Part shown: positions 17,338 through 28,329 of the stretch, piece after piece
Position numbering within the stretch: the stretch's first letter is position 1
Layout: each line of letters begins with the position of its first letter
Assembly (NCBI GenBank): GCA_001898415.1
Contig: MKTU01000039.1
Coordinates: 40,030-104,029 of the forward strand
Source: Rhodanobacter sp. 67-28
GTDB taxonomy: Bacteria > Pseudomonadota > Gammaproteobacteria > Xanthomonadales > Rhodanobacteraceae
Direction: 5' to 3'
DNA length: 64,000 nt
Position numbers and translations under genes: made by a program
Notes under the pieces: model-generated
The model's input: the letters and a program-made list of their open reading frames with translations, nothing else
Databases searched by the model: none
What the model was told of the DNA's origin: nothing

Positions 17338-19212
17338 TCAATAGACATCGCGGGCGTAACGCCCCTGCTGCAGAAGATCGGCCAACCAGGCCCGCGCGCC
17401 CTCGGCGGACAACCCGCCGTGGGTGGCGACGATCTCCAGCAGGGCTTCGTGCACGTCCCGGGCCATGTGCGCGGAATCGCCGCAGACATACAGATGCGCG
17501 CCTTCGCGCAGCCATGCGTACAGTTCACGACCGTTCTCGCGCAGGCGCTGCTGCACGTAGACCTTGTGCGAGTCCCTCGCAACACCCCGCACATCCCTGG
17601 GCGGACTCTCTGAACGAGCCACGCCGTCGCGCGAGAAGGCCAGGTCGAGGCGGCTCAGGCTGCCGCGGCGCAAGGCGTCCTGCCACTCGAGCTGGTAGAG
17701 GAAGTCGCGGGCGAAGTGGCGGTTGCCGAAGAACAGCCAGTTGCGGCCGCTGGCGGCAGTCGCCTCGCGCTCCTGCACGAAGGCGCGGAACGGGGCGACG
17801 CCGGTACCGGGGCCGATCATGATCACGTCGCGGCTGCCGTCGGCCGGCAGGCGGAAGCGTTCGTTCGGTTCGATGAATACCGGCACTGTCGCGTCATCGC
17901 CCGCGCTGGCAAGGAAGCTCGATGCCGCGCCGTAATGCGTGCTGCCATGCGCAGCGTATTCCACCACCGCCACGGTCAGGTGCACCTCGTCCGGCCCCAC
18001 GGCTTTCGGGCTGGACGCAATCGAATACAGCCGTGGCGTCAGCGGGCGCAGTGCGGCGACCAGTTCGGCGGCGTCCCACGCGGCGGGAAACTCGCGCAGG
18101 AGATCGATCGGCTGGTGGCTTTCCAGCAAGGCGGCGAACTCGGCGCGCTGCTCCGGAGCCAGCAGGCGCTGCAGACCTGCATGCCTCGTGGCTGCGGCCT
18201 GCGCCGCGACCAACGGACGGGTCAGTCGGGTGATTTCGCGCTCCTCGGCCAGCCAGCGCGCCAGCGGCAGGTGCTTGCCGCCATGTTCGACTTCCGCAGC
18301 GCCATCCAGCCGCAACGTCGTCAGCCACTGCTCGACCAGCGCCGGCGGGTTGCGCGGCCACACGCCGACCGCATCACCGGCTTCGTAACGCAGGCCCGAA
18401 CCTTCCAGCGACAGTTCGACATGCCGCACGTCGCGCTCGCTGTCGCGCGAGACGATGCGCTGGTTCTCCAGCACGGCGGCGGCGAACGGTTGCTCGCGCG
18501 AGTATGTCGCCACCGTGCGCACCGCGTGCAGTGCCGCGCCCTGACGCGGAGCCGTCGCGGGCACGTCGAGCGTCTCGCGGGCTGCGGCGAGGGCGCGTTC
18601 GGACCAGCCTGCCGCCGCCGCCTCGAAATCCACGTCGGCCTCGCCCAGCTCGGCAAAGCGCTGTCCACCCAGCTCGGCCAGCCGCGCATCCAGCGCCTGG
18701 CTGACCGCGCAGTACTTCGGGTAACTCGAATCGCCCAGGCCCAGCACGGCGAACTTCAGTTGCGGCAACTTCGGTGCGCGCTTGCCGGCGATGAACTCGA
18801 CGAAACCCACCGCATCGTCCGGCGGATCGCCGTCACCCTGGCTGCTGATCACCACGCTCAGGAAGCGCTCCTGGGCCAGCTCGCGCAGCGGGTAGGCGCC
18901 GGCGCGCAGCAAGCGCACCGGCAGGCCGGCGGCCTCGGCGCGGGTCGCCAGTTGCTCGGCCACACGGCGGGAGTTGCCGGTCTGGCTGCCATAGACGATG
19001 GTCAACCGCCGGCCCGCGTCCGCCGGTTGCTCGCCCATGCCCGGCAAGCTGGCCGCAACCGCGCCGCCAGCGGCGGCCGCGGCGCTGTACGCCGCGATCC
19101 AGTACAGGTCGGCCGGTGCCAGGCCGTTGGTCAAGCGGGCCAGCAGCGCCAGCCGCTCCGGATCGAGCGTAGGTGCAGGCGGCAGCGATTTCAGCGCAGC
19201 GTTCACGGTCAT
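17338..19212 (-). CDS. cysJ: Sulfite reductase flavoprotein alpha subunit CysJ
   Basis: The product has 624 residues. Domains in order are a short N-terminal extension, a flavodoxin-like FMN domain (TIVYGSQTGNSRRVAEQLA, then VLGLGDSSYPKYC), an FAD-binding connecting domain (PRLYSIASS), and an NADPH-binding domain (MIGPGTGVAPFRAFVQER, NWLFFGNRHFARDFLY). The C-terminal Tyr of DVY stacks on FAD in this family. It passes electrons from NADPH to CysI. The ATG at 19212 is used here, but a GTG two codons later has better spacing from the AAGGA site. It is the first gene of cysJIH. Confidence 0.96.
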   Translation of the reverse strand: MTVNAALKSLPPAPTLDPERLALLARLTNGLAPADLYWIAAYSAAAAAGGAVAASLPGMGEQPADAGRRLTIVYGSQTGNSRRVAEQLATRAEAAGLPVRLLRAGAYPLRELAQERFLSVVISSQGDGDPPDDAVGFVEFIAGKRAPKLPQLKFAVLGLGDSSYPKYCAVSQALDARLAELGGQRFAELGEADVDFEAAAAGWSERALAAARETLDVPATAPRQGAALHAVRTVATYSREQPFAAAVLENQRIVSRDSERDVRHVELSLEGSGLRYEAGDAVGVWPRNPPALVEQWLTTLRLDGAAEVEHGGKHLPLARWLAEEREITRLTRPLVAAQAAATRHAGLQRLLAPEQRAEFAALLESHQPIDLLREFPAAWDAAELVAALRPLTPRLYSIASSPKAVGPDEVHLTVAVVEYAAHGSTHYGAASSFLASAGDDATVPVFIEPNERFRLPADGSRDVIMIGPGTGVAPFRAFVQEREATAASGRNWLFFGNRHFARDFLYQLEWQDALRRGSLSRLDLAFSRDGVARSESPPRDVRGVARDSHKVYVQQRLRENGRELYAWLREGAHLYVCGDSAHMARDVHEALLEIVATHGGLSAEGARAWLADLLQQGRYARDVY

Positions 19213-19218
19213 TCCTTC

Positions 19219-19299
19219 TGGACGTCTTTACGTCCATATGACAATGGTAGGTTTCGGTTCGAACTCGGGGAAAGCATCTGTCGGCATGTCGTTATGTCC
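19219..19299. promoter_or_regulatory. cysJ upstream region with inverted and direct repeats
   Basis: TGGACGT (19219-19225) and ACGTCCA (19230-19236) form a perfect 7-bp inverted repeat just upstream of cysJ. The half-site TTACGTCC (19228-19235) recurs as TTATGTCC (19292-19299). The region separates cysJ from the divergent TauE/SafE gene, so a shared sulfur-responsive regulator is plausible. No consensus known to me is matched with certainty. Confidence 0.35.
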
Positions 19300-19333
19300 G
19301 CTGCTCATTTCCTGCGCGCGGCCGGGCGCGCCG

Positions 19334-19339
19334 TATACT
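19334..19339 (+). promoter_or_regulatory. -10 element (TATACT) of the TauE/SafE gene
   Basis: TATACT lies 13 bases before the ATG of the exporter gene. Transcription from it would start only about 7 bases before the start codon, so the mRNA would be leaderless or nearly so. No good -35 is seen. Confidence 0.4.
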
Positions 19340-19352
19340 GCGCATCCACCCG

Positions 19353-20111
19353 ATGTGGTTGCCGACGCGCTTGAGCGAACTGCTTGCATTCATGGTCGTG
19401 GGCGCCCTCGCCCAGCTGGTCGACGGCGCGCTGGGCATGGCCTTCGGGGTCACCGCGTCCGGCCTGCTGCTGGCGCTGGGCGTGCCGCCGGTGGCCGCCA
19501 GCGCCAGCGTGCATTACGCGGAGGCCTTCACCTGCGGTGCTTCCGGCCTCAGCCACCTGCTGGCCGGCAACGTGCGCCGCGCGCTGTTCCTGGCACTGGT
19601 GATCCCCGGCGTGTTGGGGGCGCTGATCGGCGTGTGGATCGCCGTGCACGTACCGCCTTCCTGGCTGCGCGCCTTGCTGGCGCCCTACCTGCTGGGCATG
19701 GGCGGCTTCCTGCTGCTGCGCTGCCGACGAGCGGCCGGCGCACGCATGGACGTCCCGCGCGGCACCGGCATCACCGGCGGCATTGCCGGCCTGGTCGACG
19801 CCATCGGCGGCGGCGGCTGGAGCGCAATCACCGTCACCACGCTGCTGGCGCGCGGCCTGCAGCCGCGAGCGGTGATCGGCAGCGTGCACCTGGCCAAGTG
19901 CGTGGTCAGCGTGGCCGCCAGCTTCAGTTTCCTGCTCACCATCGGCGTCAGCCATGCGGCCGCGGTGGTCGGGCTGATCATCGGCGGCGCCCTGGCCGCG
20001 CCGTTCGGCGCCGTGTTCGTGCGACGCGTGCCGGCGCGCGTCGCCACCGCGCTGGCCGGGTTGGCAGTGCTGGCGCTGGGCCTCAACAACACCGTGCGCC
20101 TGTTCACCTGA
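19353..20111 (+). CDS. TauE/SafE (TSUP) family sulfite/sulfonate exporter
   Basis: The product has 252 residues with about eight hydrophobic helices. It shows the TSUP duplicated half-repeat signature: LVDGALGMAFGVTASGLLL with HYAEAF in the first half and GLVDAIGGGGWSAITVTTLL with HLAKCVVS in the second. Such proteins export sulfite, sulfoacetate or related anions. Its divergent position next to cysJIH suggests it relieves sulfite build-up or moves a sulfur compound used by that pathway. This is context inference. The start is close to a -10-like element, and an internal Met 13 codons later is possible. Confidence 0.9.
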   Translation: MWLPTRLSELLAFMVVGALAQLVDGALGMAFGVTASGLLLALGVPPVAASASVHYAEAFTCGASGLSHLLAGNVRRALFLALVIPGVLGALIGVWIAVHVPPSWLRALLAPYLLGMGGFLLLRCRRAAGARMDVPRGTGITGGIAGLVDAIGGGGWSAITVTTLLARGLQPRAVIGSVHLAKCVVSVAASFSFLLTIGVSHAAAVVGLIIGGALAAPFGAVFVRRVPARVATALAGLAVLALGLNNTVRLFT

Positions 20112-20132
20112 GCCGGCCACTACAATGGCCGG

Positions 20133-21329
20133 ATGAACGCCACCCCGACTTTTCCGATCGAAGTGCGCGGCAGCGCCACGCGCCCGCTGGGCATGAGCCC
20201 GGCCCGTTTCCTGCGCGACTACTGGCAGAAGCGCCCGCTGCTGATCCGCAACGCCTTCCCCGGCTTCCGCCCGCCGCTGCAACCGGACGATCTCGCCGGC
20301 CTGGCCTGCGAGCCCACCGCGCTGGCGCGGCTGATCGTGCACGACGAGGTGCGCGACCGCTGGCGGGTCAAGTCGAGCCCGCTGGAAGAGGCCGATTTCG
20401 CCACCACGCCACCACGCAACTGGACCTTGCTGGTGCAGGACGTGGACAAGTGGGACGCCGACGTGGCCGGCCTGCTGCAACACTTCCGGTTCCTGCCGAG
20501 CTGGCGCATGGACGACGTGATGGTGTCCTACGCCGAACCCGGCGGCGGCGTCGGCGCGCACATCGATCAGTACGACGTGTTCCTGCTGCAGGGCCTGGGC
20601 CAGCGCCACTGGGCGATCAGCGACGATCCGCTGGCACCGAAGGCGTTCCGGCCCGACATCGAGCTCAAGCAACTGGTGCAGTTCGAGCCGACCCACGAAT
20701 GGCTGCTCGACCCGGGCGACATGCTCTACCTGCCGCCGGGCGTGCCGCACGACGGCGTCGCCTTCGGCGGCCCGTGCATGACGTTCTCCGTCGGCATGCG
20801 CGCGCCCTCGCAAGCCGAACTGACCGGCGACCTGGCCGATTACATCGCCGAGCAGTTGCCTGACGAGTTGCGTTACGCCGATCCCGACCTGACCCCGGCC
20901 CGGCATGCCGGCGAGATCGACCGCGCCGCGCTGGAGCGGCTCAAGGCGGCCCTGCCATTTGCCGCCACCCTGCGCGAGGACCTGCTGCGTGACTGGTTCG
21001 GCCGCTTCATCACCCGCTACCGCAACGCGCAGGTGCCGGTGGCGCCGGAGCATCCACTGAGCGATGAGCGGTTCGCCGCGCGCCTCGCCGCCGGTGCCCG
21101 GCTGCTGCGCCACCCCTGGGCGCGCATGGCCTGGGCGGGCGGCAAGACCGGTGGCGTGCTGTACGTGTGTGGCCAGGCCTATGGCGCATCGGTGGAACTG
21201 GCGCAACGGCTGTGTGCCGAACGCGAACTGGCCTTCGACCGCACGCCTGTCGCCGCCGACCGCGAACTCCTGCTCGCCCTGGTCAACGACGGCCACCTGC
21301 TGCTGCGCCCGGCGCGCCGCCGCCGATGA
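20133..21329 (+). CDS. roxA: Ribosomal protein L16 arginine hydroxylase, RoxA/YcfD-like cupin oxygenase
   Basis: The product has 398 residues. It is a JmjC-type 2-oxoglutarate/Fe(II) oxygenase: the facial triad is seen in GAHIDQYDVFLLQGLGQRHW (HxD) and VPHDGVAFG (distal His). KRPLLIRNAFPG near the N-terminus and DPGDMLYLPPGVPH are also typical. YcfD of E. coli hydroxylates Arg81 of L16. The C-terminal winged-helix-like dimer region is present. The gene is followed by a GNAT gene with an ATGA overlap. Confidence 0.9.
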   Translation: MNATPTFPIEVRGSATRPLGMSPARFLRDYWQKRPLLIRNAFPGFRPPLQPDDLAGLACEPTALARLIVHDEVRDRWRVKSSPLEEADFATTPPRNWTLLVQDVDKWDADVAGLLQHFRFLPSWRMDDVMVSYAEPGGGVGAHIDQYDVFLLQGLGQRHWAISDDPLAPKAFRPDIELKQLVQFEPTHEWLLDPGDMLYLPPGVPHDGVAFGGPCMTFSVGMRAPSQAELTGDLADYIAEQLPDELRYADPDLTPARHAGEIDRAALERLKAALPFAATLREDLLRDWFGRFITRYRNAQVPVAPEHPLSDERFAARLAAGARLLRHPWARMAWAGGKTGGVLYVCGQAYGASVELAQRLCAERELAFDRTPVAADRELLLALVNDGHLLLRPARRRR

Positions 21330-22279
21330 AGCTGCAGCACTTCCACGTCGAGATCGCCGACTGGTCGCGCGAGGACCAGCGCGCCGCCCTGCTCGACCTG
21401 CGCGCCACGGTGTTCATCCACGAACAGGGCGTGAGCGAGCAGCGCGAGCGCGACGGGCTGGACGTCGACTGCTGGCACGTGCTGGCCCGCGACGATGCCG
21501 GCCACCCGATCGGCTGCGGCCGGCTCACGCCGCAACACAAGATCGGCCGCATGGCGGTATTGCCGGACTGGCGCGGCCAGGGCGTAGGCGCGGCGCTGCT
21601 GCGCGAGCTGCTGGGCCTGGCGCGCGCGCAGGGCTGGTCCGAGGTGGCACTGGACGCCCAGGTCAGCGCGATCGGCTTCTACACCCGCGCCGGTTTCGTG
21701 GCATATGGGGACGAATTCGAGGACGCGGGGCTGGCACACCGCGCCATGCGGCTGGTGTTCGAGCGGGACGCGACGGTCGAGCATCCGCCTGGTCGCGATC
21801 CCGGACGGCTGGCGACCGGCACGGCGGCGGAATGCGTGCAGGCGCGGCTGCAACTGCTGCGTGATGCGCGTCATCAGCTGGCCGTGCGCCTGCCCGCGCT
21901 CACTGCCGACACCTTCGCCGATGCGGAACAACTGGCCGAGTTGCGACGCATCGCCACCTCCGGCCGCAGTGCGCTGATCCGCGTGCTGCTGCACGAGCCG
22001 CAGGCCGCGCTGCAGGCCGACCATCCACTGATCGGCCTGGCCCAGCGCCTGTCCAGCGCGTTCCAGATCCGCGTGCCGGTCGACGACGTCGACCTGGCCT
22101 GGCCTTCGGCCTGCCTGCTCAACGACGTCGGCGGTTACCTGTTCCTGCCCGCGGCGGAGCGTCCACCTGGACGCGCGGCGCGCGACGACCGCGCCGGCGC
22201 CGCGCCGCTGCAACAGCAATTCGACGAGGTGTGGGAGCGCTCCGAGCGCGCCACGGCGCTGCAGCGGCTGGATATCTGA
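21326..22279 (+). CDS. GNAT acetyltransferase with extra C-terminal domain
   Basis: The product has 317 residues. Residues 1-150 are a GNAT fold of the ElaA/YjcF type: RATVFIHEQGVSEQRERDG, GRLTPQHKIGRMAVLPDWRG, and QGVGAALLREL (acetyl-CoA pyrophosphate loop). From about 160 to the end there is a second domain without a known catalytic motif (LQLLRDARHQLAVRLPAL, FADAEQLAELRRIATSGRS, LNDVGGYLFLPAAE). It resembles phospholipase-D-like helper regions found fused to GNATs in Xanthomonadales. The substrate is unknown. It is translationally coupled to the L16 hydroxylase gene. Confidence 0.85.
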   Translation: MKLQHFHVEIADWSREDQRAALLDLRATVFIHEQGVSEQRERDGLDVDCWHVLARDDAGHPIGCGRLTPQHKIGRMAVLPDWRGQGVGAALLRELLGLARAQGWSEVALDAQVSAIGFYTRAGFVAYGDEFEDAGLAHRAMRLVFERDATVEHPPGRDPGRLATGTAAECVQARLQLLRDARHQLAVRLPALTADTFADAEQLAELRRIATSGRSALIRVLLHEPQAALQADHPLIGLAQRLSSAFQIRVPVDDVDLAWPSACLLNDVGGYLFLPAAERPPGRAARDDRAGAAPLQQQFDEVWERSERATALQRLDI

Positions 22280-22582
22280 GCGAGACGGCCGCGCGGACTG
22301 AACCGCAGCTGGCTCGTGGCCATCCGCGTCCGCGACGATGCGCAACGCGACCAGGCCACACCCCTTGCGCGTTTGCGGCCGTGCATCGTGGCCGCGGAGC
22401 CGCGCCGCAGGCCGTCTGCGACCATTTCACGGGTTGCCGTGCCGTGGCGGGCGAAGGGTATAATCACGCAGATTGATACCAGTCATCCGCACGAGCCACC
22501 GGTCGGACTTGAAAACCGGTCGCAAGCCGCGACGTTCAGCTCACATGGATGGCTGCAAGCCTCTTTTTCTGCCGGTGGTGAC
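22280..22582. other. Intergenic region and leader upstream of sucA
   Basis: This stretch of 303 bases between the GNAT gene and sucA holds the suc promoter candidate described separately. It then gives a transcribed leader of about 110 bases with a CCGGTCGGACTTGAAAACCGG-like hairpin (about 22499-22519). No supported ORF is present. Confidence 0.45.
22434..22464 (+). promoter_or_regulatory. suc operon promoter candidate
   Basis: A perfect -10 TATAAT lies at 22459-22464, with TTGCCG at 22434-22439 as a possible -35 (19-base spacer, longer than ideal). It lies about 120 bases upstream of the sucA start. Confidence 0.55.
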
Positions 22583-25423
22583 GTGAGTACAAACCTGATC
22601 CGCGAGTTCTACGAATCCTCCCAACTCGCTGGCGGCAACGCCGATTACGTGGAATCGCTGTACGACGCATGGCTGGCCGACCCCACGGCCGTTCCCGCCG
22701 AATGGGCAGGTTATTTCGAGACGTTCAAGGGTCGCGAATCGGGCGATGTCCCGCATGGCGCCGCCATTGCGCGGATCGAGGCGGCGCAGAAGCAGGGCCG
22801 CAACGGCGCCGCCGCCGTACCGATGAGCGACGAGTACGCGCGCAAGCAGGCCGGCGTGCTGCGCCTGCTCACCGCCTACCGCTCGCGCGGCCACCTTGCC
22901 GCCGACCTCGACCCGCTGGGCCTGGCCGACAAGATGCCGGCCCCCGATCTCGGCCTGGCCTTCCACGGCTTGTCCGACGCCGACCTGGATACCGAATTCG
23001 ACACCGGCAACTACGCTGGCGGCGGCCAGCGGCTGAAACTGCGTGACCTGCTCGATCGGTTGAAGAAGACCTACGCCAGCTCGATCGGCGCGGAGTTCAT
23101 GCACATCAGCAACCACGAGCAGCGCAACTGGATCTACAGCCGGCTCGAACAATCCGCCGGCCAGAGCGGCCTGGACAAGGCCGGCAAGCAGCGCGTGCTC
23201 GACGGCCTCACCGCCGCCGAGGGCTTGGAGCGCTACCTGCACACCAAGTACGTCGGCCAGAAGCGCTTCTCGCTGGAAGGCGGCGACAGCCTGATCCCGA
23301 TGCTCGACGACGTGGTGCGCGCGGCCGGCGACAACGGCATCAAGGAGCTGGTGATCGGCATGGCCCACCGCGGCCGCCTCAACGTGCTGGTCAACATCCT
23401 GGGCAAGCCGCCGAAGACCCTGTTCGACGAGTTCGAGGGCCGTTTCGACCACCCCGACGACCCGGCCCACTCCGGCGACGTGAAGTACCACATGGGCTTC
23501 TCCGCCGACGTCAAGACGCCCAAGGGCGGCGTGCACGTGGCGCTGGCGTTCAACCCCTCGCATCTGGAAATCGTCAACCCGGTGGTGACCGGCTCGGTGC
23601 ACGCGCGCCAGACCCGCCGCCGCGATACCGCGCACACGCAGTCGATGGCCGTGCTGATCCACGGCGACGCCGCGTTCGCCGGCCAGGGCGTGAACATGGA
23701 ACTGTTCAACATGTCGCAGGCGCGCGGCTTCAAGATCGGCGGCAGCCTGCACATCGTGGTCAACAACCAGGTCGGCTTCACCACCTCCAATCCGGAGGAC
23801 GCGCGTTCCACCATGTACTGCACCGACCTGGCCAAGATGGTCAACGCGCCGGTGCTGCACGTGAACGGCGACGACCCGGAAGCGGTGATCCTGGTGACCC
23901 GGCTGGCCTACGACTTCCGCAAGCGGTTCCGCCGCGACGCGGTGATCGACCTGGTCTGCTACCGCCGCCACGGCCACAACGAGGCCGACGAGCCGGCCGC
24001 CACGCAACCGGTGATGTACCAGATCATCCGCAAGCGTCCGACCGCGCGCGACCTTTACCAGCAGCAACTGGTGAAGGCCGGCGTACTGGCCGAGGGCGAG
24101 GCGGCGAAGCAGTTCGACGCCTACCGCGAGCGCCTGGAAGCCGGCGCACCGATGACCGACCTGGACCCCAGCCCCGTCCGCGACGGCCACGTCGACTGGG
24201 CGCGCTTCATCGGCGGCAAGCTGTCGCTGCCCACCGACACCACGGTGCCCATGCGCAAGCTGCAGGAACTGGCCAGCAATATCCTCACTTTGCCCGCCGA
24301 CCTCACCCTGCAGGGCCGCGTGGCCAAGATCTACGAAGACCGCCGCAAGATGGCCGCCGGCGAACAGCCCGCCGACTGGGGCTTCGCCGAGAACCTGGCC
24401 TACGCGACCCTGGTCGACGGCGGTTTCGACATGCGCCTGGTCGGCCAGGATTCCGGCCGCGGCACGTTCTTCCACCGCCATGCGGTGCTGCACGACCAGA
24501 AGGACGGCCACACCTACATGCCGCTGGCCGCAGTGCGCGCCACCGCCGATGTCGAGGTGATCGACTCGCTGCTCAGCGAAGAGGCGGTGATGGCGTTCGA
24601 GTACGGCCACTCCACCACCGACCCGGACACCCTCAACATCTGGGAAGCCCAGTTCGGCGACTTCGCCAACGGCGCGCAGGTGGTGATCGACCAGTTCATC
24701 AGCTCGGGCGAATCGAAGTGGAACCGGTTGTGCGGCCTGGTGCTGCTGCTGCCGCACGGCTACGAAGGCCAGGGGCCGGAGCACTCCTCCGCCCGGCTGG
24801 AGCGTTTCCTGCAGCTGTGCGCGATGGACAACATGCAGGTCTGCGTGCCGACCACGCCCGCGCAGGATTTCCACATGATCCGCCGGCAGATGCTGCGCGC
24901 CGCGCGCAAGCCGCTGATCGTGATGACGCCCAAATCGCTGCTGCGCCACAAGCTGGCGGTGTCGAGCCTGGACGAGCTGGCCAACGGCAGCTTCCAGCTG
25001 GTGATCGGCGAGCATCGCAAGCTGACCGCGAAGAAGGTCAAGCGCGTGGTGCTGTGCTCGGGCAAGGTCTACTACGACCTGCTGGAGGAAGCCGAGAAGC
25101 GCGCCCTGACCGACGTGGCGATCGTGCGCGTCGAGCAGTTGTACCCGTTCCCCCGCGTGGAGGTCAGCGCCGAGCTGGACAAGTATCCGTCGGCGAAGGA
25201 AGTGATCTGGTGCCAGGAGGAGCCCATGAACCAGGGCGCCTGGTTCCAGATCCGCCATCACCTGCAAGCCTGCACGGGCAGCAAGCACAGCCTGTCGTAC
25301 GCCGGTCGCGCGCGCTCGCCGGCGCCGGCCGCCGGCCACCACAACACGCACGTCGCCGAACAGGCGGCGCTGGTCGAACAGGCCCTGGTCGAGCCGGTCG
25401 GTACCGACCACGCCGCCGAGTAA
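22583..25423 (+). CDS. sucA: 2-oxoglutarate dehydrogenase E1 component SucA
   Basis: The product has 946 residues from a GTG start at 22583 (VSTNLIREFYESSQLAGGNADYVE). The family length and N-terminus favour this over the longer upstream frame. Thiamine diphosphate binding and active-site segments include GMAHRGRLNVLVNILGK, a FNPSHLEIVNPVV block, and YRRHGHNEADEPAATQP. The C-terminal transketolase half carries GQDSGRGTFFHRHAVLHDQ and LPHGYEGQGPEHSSARLERFL. It decarboxylates 2-oxoglutarate and succinylates the lipoyl arm of SucB. It is the first gene of sucA-sucB-lpd. Confidence 0.97.
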   Translation: MSTNLIREFYESSQLAGGNADYVESLYDAWLADPTAVPAEWAGYFETFKGRESGDVPHGAAIARIEAAQKQGRNGAAAVPMSDEYARKQAGVLRLLTAYRSRGHLAADLDPLGLADKMPAPDLGLAFHGLSDADLDTEFDTGNYAGGGQRLKLRDLLDRLKKTYASSIGAEFMHISNHEQRNWIYSRLEQSAGQSGLDKAGKQRVLDGLTAAEGLERYLHTKYVGQKRFSLEGGDSLIPMLDDVVRAAGDNGIKELVIGMAHRGRLNVLVNILGKPPKTLFDEFEGRFDHPDDPAHSGDVKYHMGFSADVKTPKGGVHVALAFNPSHLEIVNPVVTGSVHARQTRRRDTAHTQSMAVLIHGDAAFAGQGVNMELFNMSQARGFKIGGSLHIVVNNQVGFTTSNPEDARSTMYCTDLAKMVNAPVLHVNGDDPEAVILVTRLAYDFRKRFRRDAVIDLVCYRRHGHNEADEPAATQPVMYQIIRKRPTARDLYQQQLVKAGVLAEGEAAKQFDAYRERLEAGAPMTDLDPSPVRDGHVDWARFIGGKLSLPTDTTVPMRKLQELASNILTLPADLTLQGRVAKIYEDRRKMAAGEQPADWGFAENLAYATLVDGGFDMRLVGQDSGRGTFFHRHAVLHDQKDGHTYMPLAAVRATADVEVIDSLLSEEAVMAFEYGHSTTDPDTLNIWEAQFGDFANGAQVVIDQFISSGESKWNRLCGLVLLLPHGYEGQGPEHSSARLERFLQLCAMDNMQVCVPTTPAQDFHMIRRQMLRAARKPLIVMTPKSLLRHKLAVSSLDELANGSFQLVIGEHRKLTAKKVKRVVLCSGKVYYDLLEEAEKRALTDVAIVRVEQLYPFPRVEVSAELDKYPSAKEVIWCQEEPMNQGAWFQIRHHLQACTGSKHSLSYAGRARSPAPAAGHHNTHVAEQAALVEQALVEPVGTDHAAE

Positions 25424-25435
25424 TCCGTTTCGAAC

Positions 25436-25459
25436 GGGGCGGTCGCGATTGGCCGCCCC
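25436..25459 (+). terminator. Intercistronic hairpin between sucA and sucB
   Basis: GGGGCGGTC pairs with GGCCGCCCC (9 bp, one G-T) without a T tract. It is more likely an mRNA stability element or attenuator than a full terminator. Confidence 0.45.
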
Positions 25460-25504
25460 TGCTCCTTGTGTCCATCGACAGTCGCACAAACCCAAGAGCC
25501 TCTT

Positions 25505-26698
25505 ATGTCCATCGAACTGAAAGTCCCCGTGCTGCCCGAGTCCGTCTCCGACGCCACCATCGCTAGCTGGCACAAGAAGGCCGGTGACGCGGTGAAGCGC
25601 GACGAGAACCTGGTGGATCTGGAAACCGACAAGGTGGTGCTGGAAGTGCCCGCGCCGGTTGACGGCGTGTTGAAGGAGATCAGGCACGAGGTCGGCGACA
25701 CGGTGAACAGCGAGCAGGTCATCGCGATCATCGAGGAAGGCGCCACGGCGGCTGCGCCGGCTCCGGCCGCCGCCGCTCCGGCGCCCGCGGCCGCGGCGCC
25801 CGCCCCCGCCGCGTCGAAGGCCGCCGCCGAGCTTTCGCCCGCCGCGCAGCGCGTGGCCACCGAGAGCAAGGTCGACACCTCCGCCATCGCCGGCACCGGC
25901 CGCGACGGTCGCATCATCAAGGAAGACGTGGTCAACGCCGGTTCGCGCCCTGCCGCAGCTCCCGCCGCCGCGCCGGCCGCGAAACCGACCCCGGGCGTCC
26001 GCCCGGAAGAGCGCGTGCCGATGACCCGCATGCGCGCGCGCATCGCCGAGCGCCTGATGCAGTCGAAGAACTCGATCGCCATGCTGACCTCGTTCAACGA
26101 GGTGAACCTGGCCGAAGTGGTGAAGATGCGCAAAGCCCTCGGCGACGCGTTCCAGAAGGAACACGGCATCAAGCTCGGCTTCATGAGCTTCTTCGTCAAG
26201 GCGGCGGCCGAGGCGTTGAAGCGCTATCCGTTCGTCAACGCGTCGGTCGACGGCAACGACGTGATCTACCACGGCTACCAGGACATCTCGATCGCCGTGT
26301 CCACCGACAAGGGCCTGGTCACGCCGGTGCTGCGCGACGTGCAGGACATGAGCTTCGCCGACGTCGAGAAGGGCATCGCCGACTACGCCGTCAAGGCGCG
26401 CGCGAACAAGCTGTCGCTGGACGACCTGCAGGGCGGCACCTTCACCATCACCAACGGCGGCACCTTCGGCTCGCTGCTGTCGACGCCGATCGTGAACCCG
26501 CCGCAGAGCGCGATCCTCGGCATGCACACGATCAAGGAGCGCCCGATCGTCGAGAACGGCCAGATCATCGCCGCGCCGATGATGTACATCGCGCTCAGCT
26601 ACGACCACCGCATCATCGACGGCAAGGACGCGGTGCTGTTCCTGGTCGACATCAAGAACCAGCTGGAGAATCCGCAGCGGATGCTGTTGGGTCTGTGA
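25505..26698 (+). CDS. sucB: Dihydrolipoamide succinyltransferase SucB (E2)
   Basis: The product has 397 residues from the ATG at 25505. A lipoyl domain carries its lysine in [12 protein letters not shown] (K43). An Ala/Pro linker follows, then a peripheral-subunit binding domain ([14 protein letters not shown]...GRIIKEDV, about 110-145). The C-terminal catalytic domain carries the active site [13 protein letters not shown] and [16 protein letters not shown]. It is the core of the 2-oxoglutarate dehydrogenase complex. The lpd gene follows after a 142-base gap filled with a repeat element. Confidence 0.97.
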   Translation: MSIELKVPVLPESVSDATIASWHKKAGDAVKRDENLVDLETDKVVLEVPAPVDGVLKEIRHEVGDTVNSEQVIAIIEEGATAAAPAPAAAAPAPAAAAPAPAASKAAAELSPAAQRVATESKVDTSAIAGTGRDGRIIKEDVVNAGSRPAAAPAAAPAAKPTPGVRPEERVPMTRMRARIAERLMQSKNSIAMLTSFNEVNLAEVVKMRKALGDAFQKEHGIKLGFMSFFVKAAAEALKRYPFVNASVDGNDVIYHGYQDISIAVSTDKGLVTPVLRDVQDMSFADVEKGIADYAVKARANKLSLDDLQGGTFTITNGGTFGSLLSTPIVNPPQSAILGMHTIKERPIVENGQIIAAPMMYIALSYDHRIIDGKDAVLFLVDIKNQLENPQRMLLGL

Positions 26699-26706
26699 TC
26701 GCTTGA

Positions 26707-28265
<1,559 letters not shown>

Positions 28266-28283
28266 AGCCCGCGCAGAGCCAAC

Positions 28284-28322
28284 GCGGCCCGCTCGTGGCG
28301 ACATGGGCGGGTCGCTCTTTTT
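28284..28322 (+). terminator. Terminator after lpd
   Basis: GCGGCCCGC (28284-28292) pairs with GCGGGTCGC (28307-28315), a 9-bp stem with a 14-base loop followed by TCTTTTT. Confidence 0.7.
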
Positions 28323-28329
28323 CAGAAAT

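Noticed and set aside
25466..25504. Upstream extension of sucB
   Set aside because: The ATG at 25505 begins exactly at the conserved lipoyl domain; the 13 extra codons do not match the family.
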